Assembly: GCA_004356175.1 (NCBI GenBank)
Contig: SMXV01000117.1
Span: 1 to 6,345 of the forward strand
DNA length: 6,345 nt
Source: Acidobacteriota bacterium
GTDB taxonomy: Bacteria; Actinomycetota; Acidimicrobiia; Spongiisociales; UBA5794
Reading direction: 5' to 3'
The notes under the pieces are model-generated. The model saw nothing but the letters and a program-made list of their open reading frames with translations, was not told where the DNA came from and did not search any database. Numbering within the stretch: the stretch's first letter is position 1; every line of letters begins with the position of its first letter. Position numbers and translations under genes: made by a program. Positions 1-6,345 of this stretch are shown here, piece by piece.

Positions 1-135
1 TCTGGCGAATACATGCACGAAGAAGGTCCGGCGAAGGCGTCGAATCAACACACGGTGTTCCAGACGCATATCGACATGACGTACAACTTCAAGTGCACCA
101 ACCGTCGCCTGATCTTCGTCGGCAGGACTGCGTGA
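1..135 (+). CDS. C-terminal end of a phage structural protein, possibly major capsid protein (partial)
   Basis: Frame 1 is open from the window edge and gives 44 residues before TGA, immediately followed by an in-frame TAA, so the end is doubly stopped. The visible tail starts SGEYMHEEGPAKASNQH and ends in a beta-strand-like stretch, NFKCTNRRLIFVGRTA. The start lies outside the window. Position directly upstream of a small beta-rich gene on the same strand, and a strand-rich C-terminus, fit a phage major capsid or other head protein, but 44 residues are too few to name the family. No T-tract hairpin follows, so transcription probably continues into the next gene. The coding call is firm because the composition is sensible and the end is clean. 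The capsid assignment is inference and could equally be another virion or tail protein. Confidence 0.6.
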   Translation, partial: SGEYMHEEGPAKASNQHTVFQTHIDMTYNFKCTNRRLIFVGRTA

Positions 136-180
136 TAAGGCTATAGCTGACCGCCACAAGAGTCAGTTTCAGACCTAATC

Positions 181-201
181 GCCCGGCATAGGTCACCGGG
201 C
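181..201 (+). other. GC-rich stem-loop just upstream of a ribosome binding site
   Basis: GCCCGG (181-186) pairs perfectly with CCGGGC (196-201) around a 9-base loop. It sits five bases before the AAAGGAG of the next gene. No T-run follows, so it is not an intrinsic terminator. It could act as an RNA processing or mRNA-stability element, or it could keep the ribosome binding site exposed between the two co-transcribed genes. Its function is inferred only. Confidence 0.45.
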
Positions 202-206
202 AAATG

Positions 207-213
207 AAAGGAG
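207..213 (+). promoter_or_regulatory. Shine-Dalgarno site of the jelly-roll protein gene
   Basis: AAAGGAG is a near-perfect Shine-Dalgarno match placed six bases before the ATG at 220. It fixes the start of the 282-residue gene and predicts efficient translation, as expected for an abundant structural protein. Confidence 0.8.
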
Positions 214-219
214 CTAGGT

Positions 220-1068
220 ATGCCTAGCTACACCCAGTATCGGGACAGTTCCGATACGACCCGGACGCCGAGCCCGGTGATCTGGGCAGACTGCCCTACG
301 GCTGAGATTGCTCATAATCCGGCTGCGGGCTACCACTTCTTCGACGACTTCATTGGCTTTCCGACATTCGCCGAAGCTGATGACGTGGCCGCCGATCTCG
401 GTCAGAACTATCGTGCATCGGGGTCCGATGGCGTCACCTGCGTCAACTCGACGGCCGGGGACGACTTCGGAATCATCCGTGTCGCCGGTAACGACGCGGC
501 CGAAGACGGATTCACGCTGGTTCACGGTAATTCGCGGGGTGGTTACGCCCGCATGGGTGCTGGAGCGTCGGACCGCGTGTGGTTCGAGGCTCGATTCCGA
601 ACCTCGAACATCACGATCGACGTGCTCAATGTTTTCATTGGTCTCTACGAGATGACGGTAGACCCCACGTCCGTCATCGCACAGGTGAACGGCACGGGCA
701 TCCCCAATACCACTGAGGACTATGTTGGGTTCCTCACCACTGCCACCGACACCGGCACAATGGAAGCCTTTTATCAAGAGGGTGGTGCGACCAGCGTGGA
801 CGTGGGACGTATCAACACGATTCTCGCCGTGGACACCTTCTTCAAGGTGGGAATGAGGTATCGGGGCGGTGCTGGCGCGAACGGTGGTGGCGTTCTGGAC
901 TACTACCTTGACGGTGCCCTCGTCCAGACCCTCGACATCACAACCGCACTCGCCTTCCCCGACGTGAACCATATGGCCATGTTGCTCGCCGTCAAGTCCA
1001 CCTTGGGCACGGCGTACAACTTCGACTTGGATTGGTGGAGAGTCGCCGCAGTCGGTGGCAACACGTAA
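220..1068 (+). CDS. Putative concanavalin A/LamG-like jelly-roll virion protein
   Basis: This is a 282-residue protein starting at ATG 220 behind a strong AAAGGAG and ending at TAA. It has no signal peptide and no membrane segment. The N-terminal 35 residues are polar and Pro/Thr-rich (a likely arm or linker). A core follows, opening with YHFFDDFIGF (38-47) and consisting of alternating short strands. Features seen in ConA-like lectin/glucanase folds are the edge strand RVWFEARFRTSN (119-130), the Gly-rich hairpin RGGAGANGG (215-223), the strand pair LDYYLDGALVQTLD (226-239) and the closing strand LDWWRV (270-275). No catalytic acid pair of a glycoside hydrolase is evident, so a binding or structural role is more likely than an enzyme. 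It lies downstream of a probable head protein and ends at a strong terminator, so it is probably the last gene of a virion-structure operon. A head decoration or carbohydrate-binding surface protein is the best guess. The fold is inferred from strand pattern only, and the exact role is unknown. Confidence 0.8.
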   Translation: MPSYTQYRDSSDTTRTPSPVIWADCPTAEIAHNPAAGYHFFDDFIGFPTFAEADDVAADLGQNYRASGSDGVTCVNSTAGDDFGIIRVAGNDAAEDGFTLVHGNSRGGYARMGAGASDRVWFEARFRTSNITIDVLNVFIGLYEMTVDPTSVIAQVNGTGIPNTTEDYVGFLTTATDTGTMEAFYQEGGATSVDVGRINTILAVDTFFKVGMRYRGGAGANGGGVLDYYLDGALVQTLDITTALAFPDVNHMAMLLAVKSTLGTAYNFDLDWWRVAAVGGNT

Positions 1069-1098
1069 ACACGGCCAAGGATGGCAGTGGCTAAGGCT

Positions 1099-1126
1099 GG
1101 GGCATCCCGAAAGGGGTGCCCCTTTT
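1099..1126 (+). terminator. Rho-independent terminator with GAAA tetraloop
   Basis: GGGGCATCCC (1099-1108) pairs with GGGGTGCCCC (1113-1122) in a 10-bp stem with one T-G wobble. The stem is closed by a GAAA tetraloop (1109-1112) and followed by TTTT (1123-1126). It lies 30 bases after the stop of the jelly-roll gene and ends the + strand unit. On the opposite strand the hairpin is not followed by a T-run, so it would be a weaker terminator for the convergent gene. That gene's TAA stop uses bases 1125-1127, so the T-tract and the stop codon overlap. Confidence 0.92.
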
Positions 1127-4100
1127 AGTTGCCTTTGAATCTCTCGGTCTGTTCGCCGAGCCGGTCCCGAAGTTCTTCGGCCCTCTTCTCGTCACCCGCC
1201 TCACTGGCGACTTTGATCGCATGTGCCAGTGGAAGGTAGATGTCGCCGTACCAAGCATTCAAGATTGCAAGCCGTCGTCGCTGCTGATCAGTGAGACTCT
1301 CTAGAGGCAATGCGTACAGTCTGTATCGCTCTCGACGTACTGGGTTGATGATTTTAGGAAGTTTCACTCTGAGCAGTGCATCTTCCTTCGCCTGTTCGTG
1401 CAGCAGACGCCACTCATCCTCTTTGAGACCACGATCACTAACACGAAGAAGGCGGCTTATTCCGGGCATTGATTTGATTGTGGTCTCAAGATGCCATTCC
1501 TGTTCAGGCGTGCCCGGACCACCGAACATTGGCCGCCTGAGTCCATGCGTTACCGTGCTAAGCACACCAAACTGGTTCGTCGTCCACATCGCCATGTGCC
1601 GAGCACGATAAAGTCCACCTGCATTCCAGTCGTCCCGTGGAACGATGTCCGAGCCAAAGAACCGTTCGCGTGGGTTCTGTCCCATCGCATACTGAGACCA
1701 CTTCCAACCGATATCGAATGCCGGGTTCATACCTCCGATCGTGTCACCCCAGATACCCTCGACCACACGATTGAAGCTCTCTCCGGCTGTCGGCGGTTGG
1801 TTCTCAGTAAACCCGAACGGCTTGCCCGGCTCTAATGATCTGAGAAATTGCAAGTAGATAGAACGAATGATGCGACCCATGTCATCCTGTGGGAGCGTAA
1901 GGAATATGGTCTTCATGTCGCCTTCGGGTACATCATCGCCTGCTATAGCACCCTTTATCAGTGCGACAGGACCAATGGCTTTCCCGAACGCAGTCCCGTC
2001 TTTGTACGAGAAGCCAAGCGGGATCACGTCATACGTCTCATTGAAGTAGTCGCCGATCCGCTCAAACAATGCCTTTAGCTCATCACCGAACAAACCGATT
2101 AGACCTGCGAAATTAAGTGTCGCCGGGACGAATGTCCACATCATCCGACGCCACCACCAACCCATTCGGGTCTGTGGATTGGTCGCCAGACTGATGTCGG
2201 CTTGCATACCTTGCCACCGCACGTTGGAGTACATAAAGACGCCGTTGGTGAGTGGTGTGATGAGACCCTTCTTGGTGAAGTTTGGCGTGCCCGCGAACGT
2301 ACGTGTAATGTACGAGCGTTCTTCGGTGGGTATTCCGCGAGCGTCCAGCATGTTGTAGACAGCGACCTTAGCCTGTGTTTCTTGGAACGTGTTTATTGAG
2401 GCGACCAAGTTCAGCATTCCACCGATGATCCTTCGCATCATGTGCTGACCTTCGACCGGCCCGCGAATCCCACTCTGGGCAAGGATCTCGTTGTACGTGC
2501 TGATTTCCTTGTCGTCGGCTCGAAGTGCGAACGAGGCGTTCAGTGCCTTCTCGTTCATCATCTTGTCGATAAGCTCGTCACTCACACCACGGGCTCTACG
2601 CCATGCCACAGGCGAAGCTTTCCAGTACGCATACATGATCTGGCCAATTGTGATGTTCTGTTTCTTCGCCTGTTTCTTGGCCTGCTTCGGGTCCATCCCG
2701 TCTGCGATCAGCTTGTCCAGCATGATCTTGCGGTGCTTGCTGCCGATCGTGCCAATGTTGACCCACGTACGCCTGAAGTCACGAGGTAGGTTGTTGACCA
2801 TGAAGCCGGGGTTGTAGGTCACGAACAGAGGGTGGAACCGTTTGTAGACAAAGCTTTGTGAGAAATCAGCAACACGCTTCAGCGTTCCAATGTCGTGACG
2901 CTTGAAACTATCGACGATTTCTTGTGGCACCTCATACCAAGCACCCTTGCCATCATCCATGATCCACATATAGTCGAACCCCGGCTCAGCCTTCTTTCGT
3001 GGTGTGTCTCGTCCGACACCAGCCTCTCTGGCTGAGAGCTTCCTGATCTCCACGCCTTCGTAGCTCTCTTCGAGAACCTTGCGGATCGGACGCTTGGCTT
3101 GGTTCAACTGACCGAACCTGTTGAGCGACTGCAACTTCATCATCGTTGCGTCGAACGGGTTCATCACTCCCTCGAACGTGCCGACCTGTGCGAAGATCCC
3201 CGATGGAACCTTGCCGCTTCGCTCTAGGTGACGTATCACCATGAACGTCGAGTAGAAGTCCTTGTTCTGCTCAAGTCCGGCAACTAGATCAGCCGGGTAG
3301 ATACCACGTTCGACCGCAAGCTCAACCTGTGGGAACACGATCTCGCGGTGCCACTGCTCCATCTTTTTGACCAGCAGTTCGTAGCGATCATCACCGAGTC
3401 TCTCCCGCATGAATTCGAGTTGTTGCTTGGATGTCGCTGGTATGTGGCCAAGGGGGTTAGCAATCTGTCCACGCTCATTGATCACCCTGTTGTGCAGCAG
3501 GAACTCACCGACATCTTCTGGAGTGATACCCTCTTTGCGGAGGGGGCTCATAATCTTGTTCTCTGTCTGACCAACGATCACGCTGTATTCGTTGTTGATC
3601 TGGTGCAGTTCATCCAACGCATACCACGCAGCCTGAGCGTCGTCCTCTGTGAAGTCTGGCGAAGTCAGCCCTTCCTTGGCTTCCCTCTTGGCAGCCTTGG
3701 CGCGGCGTTGTGCTGGTCCGGTGGTTGAGAAGATCGCGGCCTCCAGCCATTGCGACAGCCGTTCTGGCATACTCCGGTGGGCACCTCTGATCGCTTCGGA
3801 GTGGGCCGTCAGTGCCCTGCGGCCATCGTCAAACATCACCAACGCCTGATTCATCCGGTTGGTTCCAAGAGCGTTGCGGTCACCAGCCAGAATCATCTGC
3901 ATTTCCATAAACGCCTTGATCACATCCGGCTTGCGATCAATGTAGTTCAGGAACGCCCGGTAGAAGTTCGGTGCCCTGTCACTTAGTTCACCCGGTGAGT
4001 TGAGCAACACGCTCAACGCCTGAGCGTACAACTCAGTTGAGCGTTCTCTATATGCTTGGTATGTCTTCTGGACCCGTCGCAGACGAGCCTGCTCTGCGGG

Positions 4101-6345
4101 TTTCGGGTCCACTGCTGGTGTCTTGTTGTATGGGGTCCACCACTCAGAGAGTTCGATGAGTTCCTCACGCATAGCTTCCCGCTCGAACAGGTCACGCTTG
4201 CGGATCTCTTCGGTGATCAGTTCCTTGAGCTTGTTGAATACTGCGGTCGGGTCTGGATCTGGTGCCTTGACGCGGGTCTTGATCTTCTTGCCGGTCGGTG
4301 TGCGAATGGTGGTGACGAACTGGGAAAGCTCTACCGGCGTCACCCCACGCATAGCCTGAGCCACGATCGACTTCTTGGTGGCACGGTCAGCGGCCATGAT
4401 GAATCTGAGTAGTTCGTCCGGCACTGCCGACTGATCACTCATCGTGACACGCCAGATGGACAGGACATCTTCTGCTGTCACACCACTGGTGGTCTCAATG
4501 AACTCGTCGATCTCAGCTTCGACATCAGCACCACGAAGAAGTTGGTCTGCAAGTCTAAGCAGACGAGCCTTATCTTCGACAGACAGTGGCGGCGGTCCTC
4601 CCGGTTCACCGGGCAGGGTCTCATACAGATTCGCGGCACGGGCGAACGCCGTTCGCAAGTTAGCGATCCGCTCCAGAATGTCTGCGATCACAGGTGCCTT
4701 GGCAACCTCATCCTCCAGAACGCCCTTGCCCATGTAGTCAATCAGATGACCGATCTCGTGAGCGAGTGTCTTGGCCAGCATGGATGGGTCTGATGCTGTC
4801 TTAGGATCAATGAATATCTGTGTAGCTTCAGTGTCAACGGGATCGCCGAGAGGGGTTTCAGGCCCCGGCTGGATCTGACCCCATGCCTTCCGAAGCCTCT
4901 GAATCCTTGGTGTCTTGCCGAGCAATATCTTGGCGAACTGGAGCAGTTCCGGCATGGGCAGGCCAGCGAGTACCTGTAAGCGGGCAACAGCCCCCATCAC
5001 AGGGCCTTCGTGCATTATGCCATCCCACGGCTCCTGATCCATCCTAGAAACTACGCTACCACCGTAGTCTGGCTTCGACTCACCACGTTCCATGTCCAAG
5101 ACATCCTGCTGATAGGCGGCGTGATCATTCTCGTAATGGTCGGCACGCTGCTGAGACTCAGACTCACGCTTACGTGGATCGTCGTTGACACTCGGTGTCT
5201 TGCCAGACTCCATACCCGGCGACGGTTTCTTCGTCGCCATGTCTTCAGCTTCAGTCTTCAGGTTTGGTACCGAAGGGACCGGGGCACCGGGTGCCGCATA
5301 GAAAGCAGGCTTGCCCTTCACGAACCAGATGCGTGCAGACTTTCCACCGACTGATCGAAGATTGATCGCCCGTGGTCGGCCCTTCTTGTTGAGCTTCTCC
5401 ATCTCTGCCGGGTCGGACACGATGGTTATGCTCTTGGGAGCAATGTTCAAGGCACGCAAGATGCCTCGGATCTCAGGTGGAAGCTCGTTATCTTTTGCTG
5501 GTCGGTTTTTCGGGAAGGCCGATTTTGCTGGTGGCTTCGGCTCGCCGAACGTGATCTTGGTGCCACGCCTGAGAAGCTCGGCGTCCAATGCGACCCGTTC
5601 TTTCAGCAGTGACCTGATTGCTGGGCTGCCCGGCTCGGCATCCTTGATCTCTTGCTCTACGGCTTTACGTCGTTCCAAGAGGGCAGCGGCTTCCAGCTTT
5701 CCAAGATTCCGTCTTGCGCCGCTCGGTACAGCTTCTTCGGGTTGACCCCTTCCTTCTCGGCTTGGCCCAGTATCGCCCTGATCACTGGGACGCCCTGATC
5801 CTTTGGTTGTAGCGCCGGTAGTAATCGAGCTAAGTAAATCTTCTCCTTGCTGAGCGGCGTCGATTGTGAGCTTGTCTTGGTGGAACGCTGGGTCTCTGAT
5901 GAATTCTGCGACGGCATCTTGCATCTCCGGTCGTAGTTCAATGAACTTCTTGTGTGTCGCTACCCGCAACCTGTCCAGATGGGATACGAAGGACTGGTTG
6001 TGGCTGCGAACTGAGTTGTGTGCTAGTTCGTGAAGGACTGTTTCGAGTAATTCTTCGGTCATCCAATCAAGGAAATCATCCGGGTCGATGAAACCATTCT
6101 GTAAAGCCTTTATGGTTACAGTGTGGGCAACCCAAGGGTTCACCATCGTTAGGTCACCGTCCGGCAGATCACTGACCTGGAGTGAACCTCCTGAGATATT
6201 CACTCCATAGTGATCATTATTGGTACTGAGTCCGAGATAGTTACCGGGAGAAGGTGCACCACCACGAACCACCGCCTCTGCGAGCAGCGAGTCGTACGCT
6301 TCCTTCACCGCCAATGTCAGTTTTATGACTGATGCTCTGTTGGCA
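1125..6345 (-). CDS. Large polyvalent-type phage protein with two zinc-metallopeptidase motifs and LPD38-like C-terminal region (5' partial)
   Basis: The frame is open across the right edge. The first in-frame initiator, TTG at 6312-6314, has no Shine-Dalgarno and is preceded by ten in-frame sense codons, so the true start lies outside. Residues below count from that TTG (1729 to the TAA). Metallopeptidase motif 1 is HELAH (95-99) with SHNQSF supplying a candidate third ligand, His105, spaced as in SprT-like/WLM-type enzymes. A Gly/Pro/Ser/Arg-rich linker of doubtful frame (about 162-204) and a charged helical stretch (205-250) follow. An unassigned small domain lies at about 280-345 and a hydrophilic linker at 350-430. 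Metallopeptidase motif 2 is HEIGHLIDY (519-527), with His519, Glu520 and His523. The helical centre contains ELYAQALSVLLN (761-772) and APNFYRAF. The C-terminal third resembles LPD38 (NPGFMVNNLPRDFRR at 1168-1182, with a hydrophobic segment 1391-1410). Proteins of this class occur in phages and conjugative elements and are proposed to be delivered with the DNA or used against the host; that is family knowledge plus inference. The gene converges on the structural unit. Confidence 0.88.
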   Translation of the reverse strand, partial: ANRASVIKLTLAVKEAYDSLLAEAVVRGGAPSPGNYLGLSTNNDHYGVNISGGSLQVSDLPDGDLTMVNPWVAHTVTIKALQNGFIDPDDFLDWMTEELLETVLHELAHNSVRSHNQSFVSHLDRLRVATHKKFIELRPEMQDAVAEFIRDPAFHQDKLTIDAAQQGEDLLSSITTGATTKGSGRPSDQGDTGPSREGRGQPEEAVPSGARRNLGKLEAAALLERRKAVEQEIKDAEPGSPAIRSLLKERVALDAELLRRGTKITFGEPKPPAKSAFPKNRPAKDNELPPEIRGILRALNIAPKSITIVSDPAEMEKLNKKGRPRAINLRSVGGKSARIWFVKGKPAFYAAPGAPVPSVPNLKTEAEDMATKKPSPGMESGKTPSVNDDPRKRESESQQRADHYENDHAAYQQDVLDMERGESKPDYGGSVVSRMDQEPWDGIMHEGPVMGAVARLQVLAGLPMPELLQFAKILLGKTPRIQRLRKAWGQIQPGPETPLGDPVDTEATQIFIDPKTASDPSMLAKTLAHEIGHLIDYMGKGVLEDEVAKAPVIADILERIANLRTAFARAANLYETLPGEPGGPPPLSVEDKARLLRLADQLLRGADVEAEIDEFIETTSGVTAEDVLSIWRVTMSDQSAVPDELLRFIMAADRATKKSIVAQAMRGVTPVELSQFVTTIRTPTGKKIKTRVKAPDPDPTAVFNKLKELITEEIRKRDLFEREAMREELIELSEWWTPYNKTPAVDPKPAEQARLRRVQKTYQAYRERSTELYAQALSVLLNSPGELSDRAPNFYRAFLNYIDRKPDVIKAFMEMQMILAGDRNALGTNRMNQALVMFDDGRRALTAHSEAIRGAHRSMPERLSQWLEAAIFSTTGPAQRRAKAAKREAKEGLTSPDFTEDDAQAAWYALDELHQINNEYSVIVGQTENKIMSPLRKEGITPEDVGEFLLHNRVINERGQIANPLGHIPATSKQQLEFMRERLGDDRYELLVKKMEQWHREIVFPQVELAVERGIYPADLVAGLEQNKDFYSTFMVIRHLERSGKVPSGIFAQVGTFEGVMNPFDATMMKLQSLNRFGQLNQAKRPIRKVLEESYEGVEIRKLSAREAGVGRDTPRKKAEPGFDYMWIMDDGKGAWYEVPQEIVDSFKRHDIGTLKRVADFSQSFVYKRFHPLFVTYNPGFMVNNLPRDFRRTWVNIGTIGSKHRKIMLDKLIADGMDPKQAKKQAKKQNITIGQIMYAYWKASPVAWRRARGVSDELIDKMMNEKALNASFALRADDKEISTYNEILAQSGIRGPVEGQHMMRRIIGGMLNLVASINTFQETQAKVAVYNMLDARGIPTEERSYITRTFAGTPNFTKKGLITPLTNGVFMYSNVRWQGMQADISLATNPQTRMGWWWRRMMWTFVPATLNFAGLIGLFGDELKALFERIGDYFNETYDVIPLGFSYKDGTAFGKAIGPVALIKGAIAGDDVPEGDMKTIFLTLPQDDMGRIIRSIYLQFLRSLEPGKPFGFTENQPPTAGESFNRVVEGIWGDTIGGMNPAFDIGWKWSQYAMGQNPRERFFGSDIVPRDDWNAGGLYRARHMAMWTTNQFGVLSTVTHGLRRPMFGGPGTPEQEWHLETTIKSMPGISRLLRVSDRGLKEDEWRLLHEQAKEDALLRVKLPKIINPVRRERYRLYALPLESLTDQQRRRLAILNAWYGDIYLPLAHAIKVASEAGDEKRAEELRDRLGEQTERFKGN
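5657..5833 (-). other. Alternative-frame coding segment inside the large gene (probable indel pair, recoding or overlapping reading)
   Basis: Within the large gene, the frame one base later reads a convincing protein stretch, including VIRAILGQAEKEGVNPKKL and LYRAAQDGILESW, and stops at TAG 5657-5659. The long frame over the same bases gives a Gly/Pro/Ser/Arg-rich string typical of out-of-frame reading. For the 40 codons from 5800 leftward, 31 end in G or C in the alternative frame against 17 in the long frame. Good composition of the long frame returns at GKLEAAALLERRK (about 5702 leftward). The alternative frame looks poor (Ser/Thr/Gln-rich) to the right of about 5835, so it probably takes over there rather than starting as its own gene. 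The cause could be two compensating indels, a sequencing or assembly error, or frameshifting that yields a truncated first-peptidase product. Confidence 0.5.
5774..5800. repeat. Short direct repeat pair, 10 bp each
   Basis: CGCCCTGATC occurs at 5774-5783 and again at 5791-5800, separated by seven bases, giving a 17-base period inside the doubtful-frame segment of the large gene. A 17-base duplication would change the frame, but by two bases in the wrong direction to explain the observed switch alone. It may be coincidental or a relic of local slippage. Confidence 0.5.

Noticed and set aside
140..147. GCTATAGC palindrome between the first two genes, considered as a promoter -10 or operator
   Set aside because: There is no matching -35 element at the usual spacing, and an 8-base palindrome is easily found by chance.
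214..972. 252-codon open frame on the - strand antisense to the jelly-roll gene
   Set aside because: It mirrors the better-supported + strand gene that has a strong ribosome binding site. Its composition (His/Val/Gly/Arg-rich, no clear fold) and lack of a suitable upstream site mark it as a shadow.
2650..2690. KQAKKQAKKQ micro-repeat in the giant protein
   Set aside because: A single short lysine/glutamine-rich helix of about ten residues, not an expanded repeat array or evidence of a mobile element.
5189..5240. ATG at codon 359 of the giant protein (MATKKPSPGM...) as the start of a separate downstream gene
   Set aside because: There is no convincing Shine-Dalgarno upstream and the long frame is continuous across it. 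The stretch looks like a hydrophilic interdomain linker.
1116..5745. Many + strand open frames of 60-144 codons under the giant gene
   Set aside because: All lie antisense to a frame with recognised motifs. They are rich in Arg, Ser, His and Cys, overlap each other and lack consistent ribosome binding sites, so they are shadows.

Overview
The window looks like part of a tailed double-stranded DNA phage or prophage genome, moderately GC-rich by eye and using the standard code. No host can be named from the sequence. The phage call rests on two things. One is a very large multidomain protein with two zinc-metallopeptidase signatures and an LPD38-like C-terminal region, an architecture known from the 'large polyvalent proteins' of phages and mobile elements. 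The other is a short structural-looking gene pair on the opposite strand.

Left part, + strand (1-1068): the last 44 codons of a gene cut by the window edge, plausibly the major capsid protein, end at tandem stops. An 84-base gap with a GC-rich hairpin and a strong ribosome binding site follows. Then comes a 282-residue beta-rich protein that resembles a concanavalin A/LamG-like jelly roll and is probably a virion surface or head/tail accessory protein. No terminator separates the two genes, so they are probably co-transcribed. A strong intrinsic terminator (1099-1126) ends this unit.

Right part, - strand (1125-6345): one open frame fills the rest of the window and stays open at the right edge, so its N-terminus lies outside. 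It converges on the + strand unit, and its TAA stop lies inside the T-tract of that unit's terminator. From N to C it carries a first metallopeptidase motif (HELAH with a downstream His), a low-complexity linker whose frame looks wrong, a charged helical segment, a second metallopeptidase motif (HEIGH followed by Asp), a long helical central region with a block typical of such proteins, and an LPD38-like C-terminal third with an aromatic/hydrophobic segment. By analogy with the family, such proteins are thought to be packaged and delivered with the genome or to act in conflict with the host. This window gives no direct evidence for that.

The most notable local signal is at about 5657-5835 on the - strand. 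There a different frame has better amino-acid composition and much higher GC at third codon positions than the long frame. This suggests a pair of compensating indels, a sequence error, or a recoded/overlapping product. No tRNA, rRNA, CRISPR array, insertion sequence, attachment site or origin was recognised. Apart from the two short gaps (136-219 and 1069-1124), all of the window is coding.
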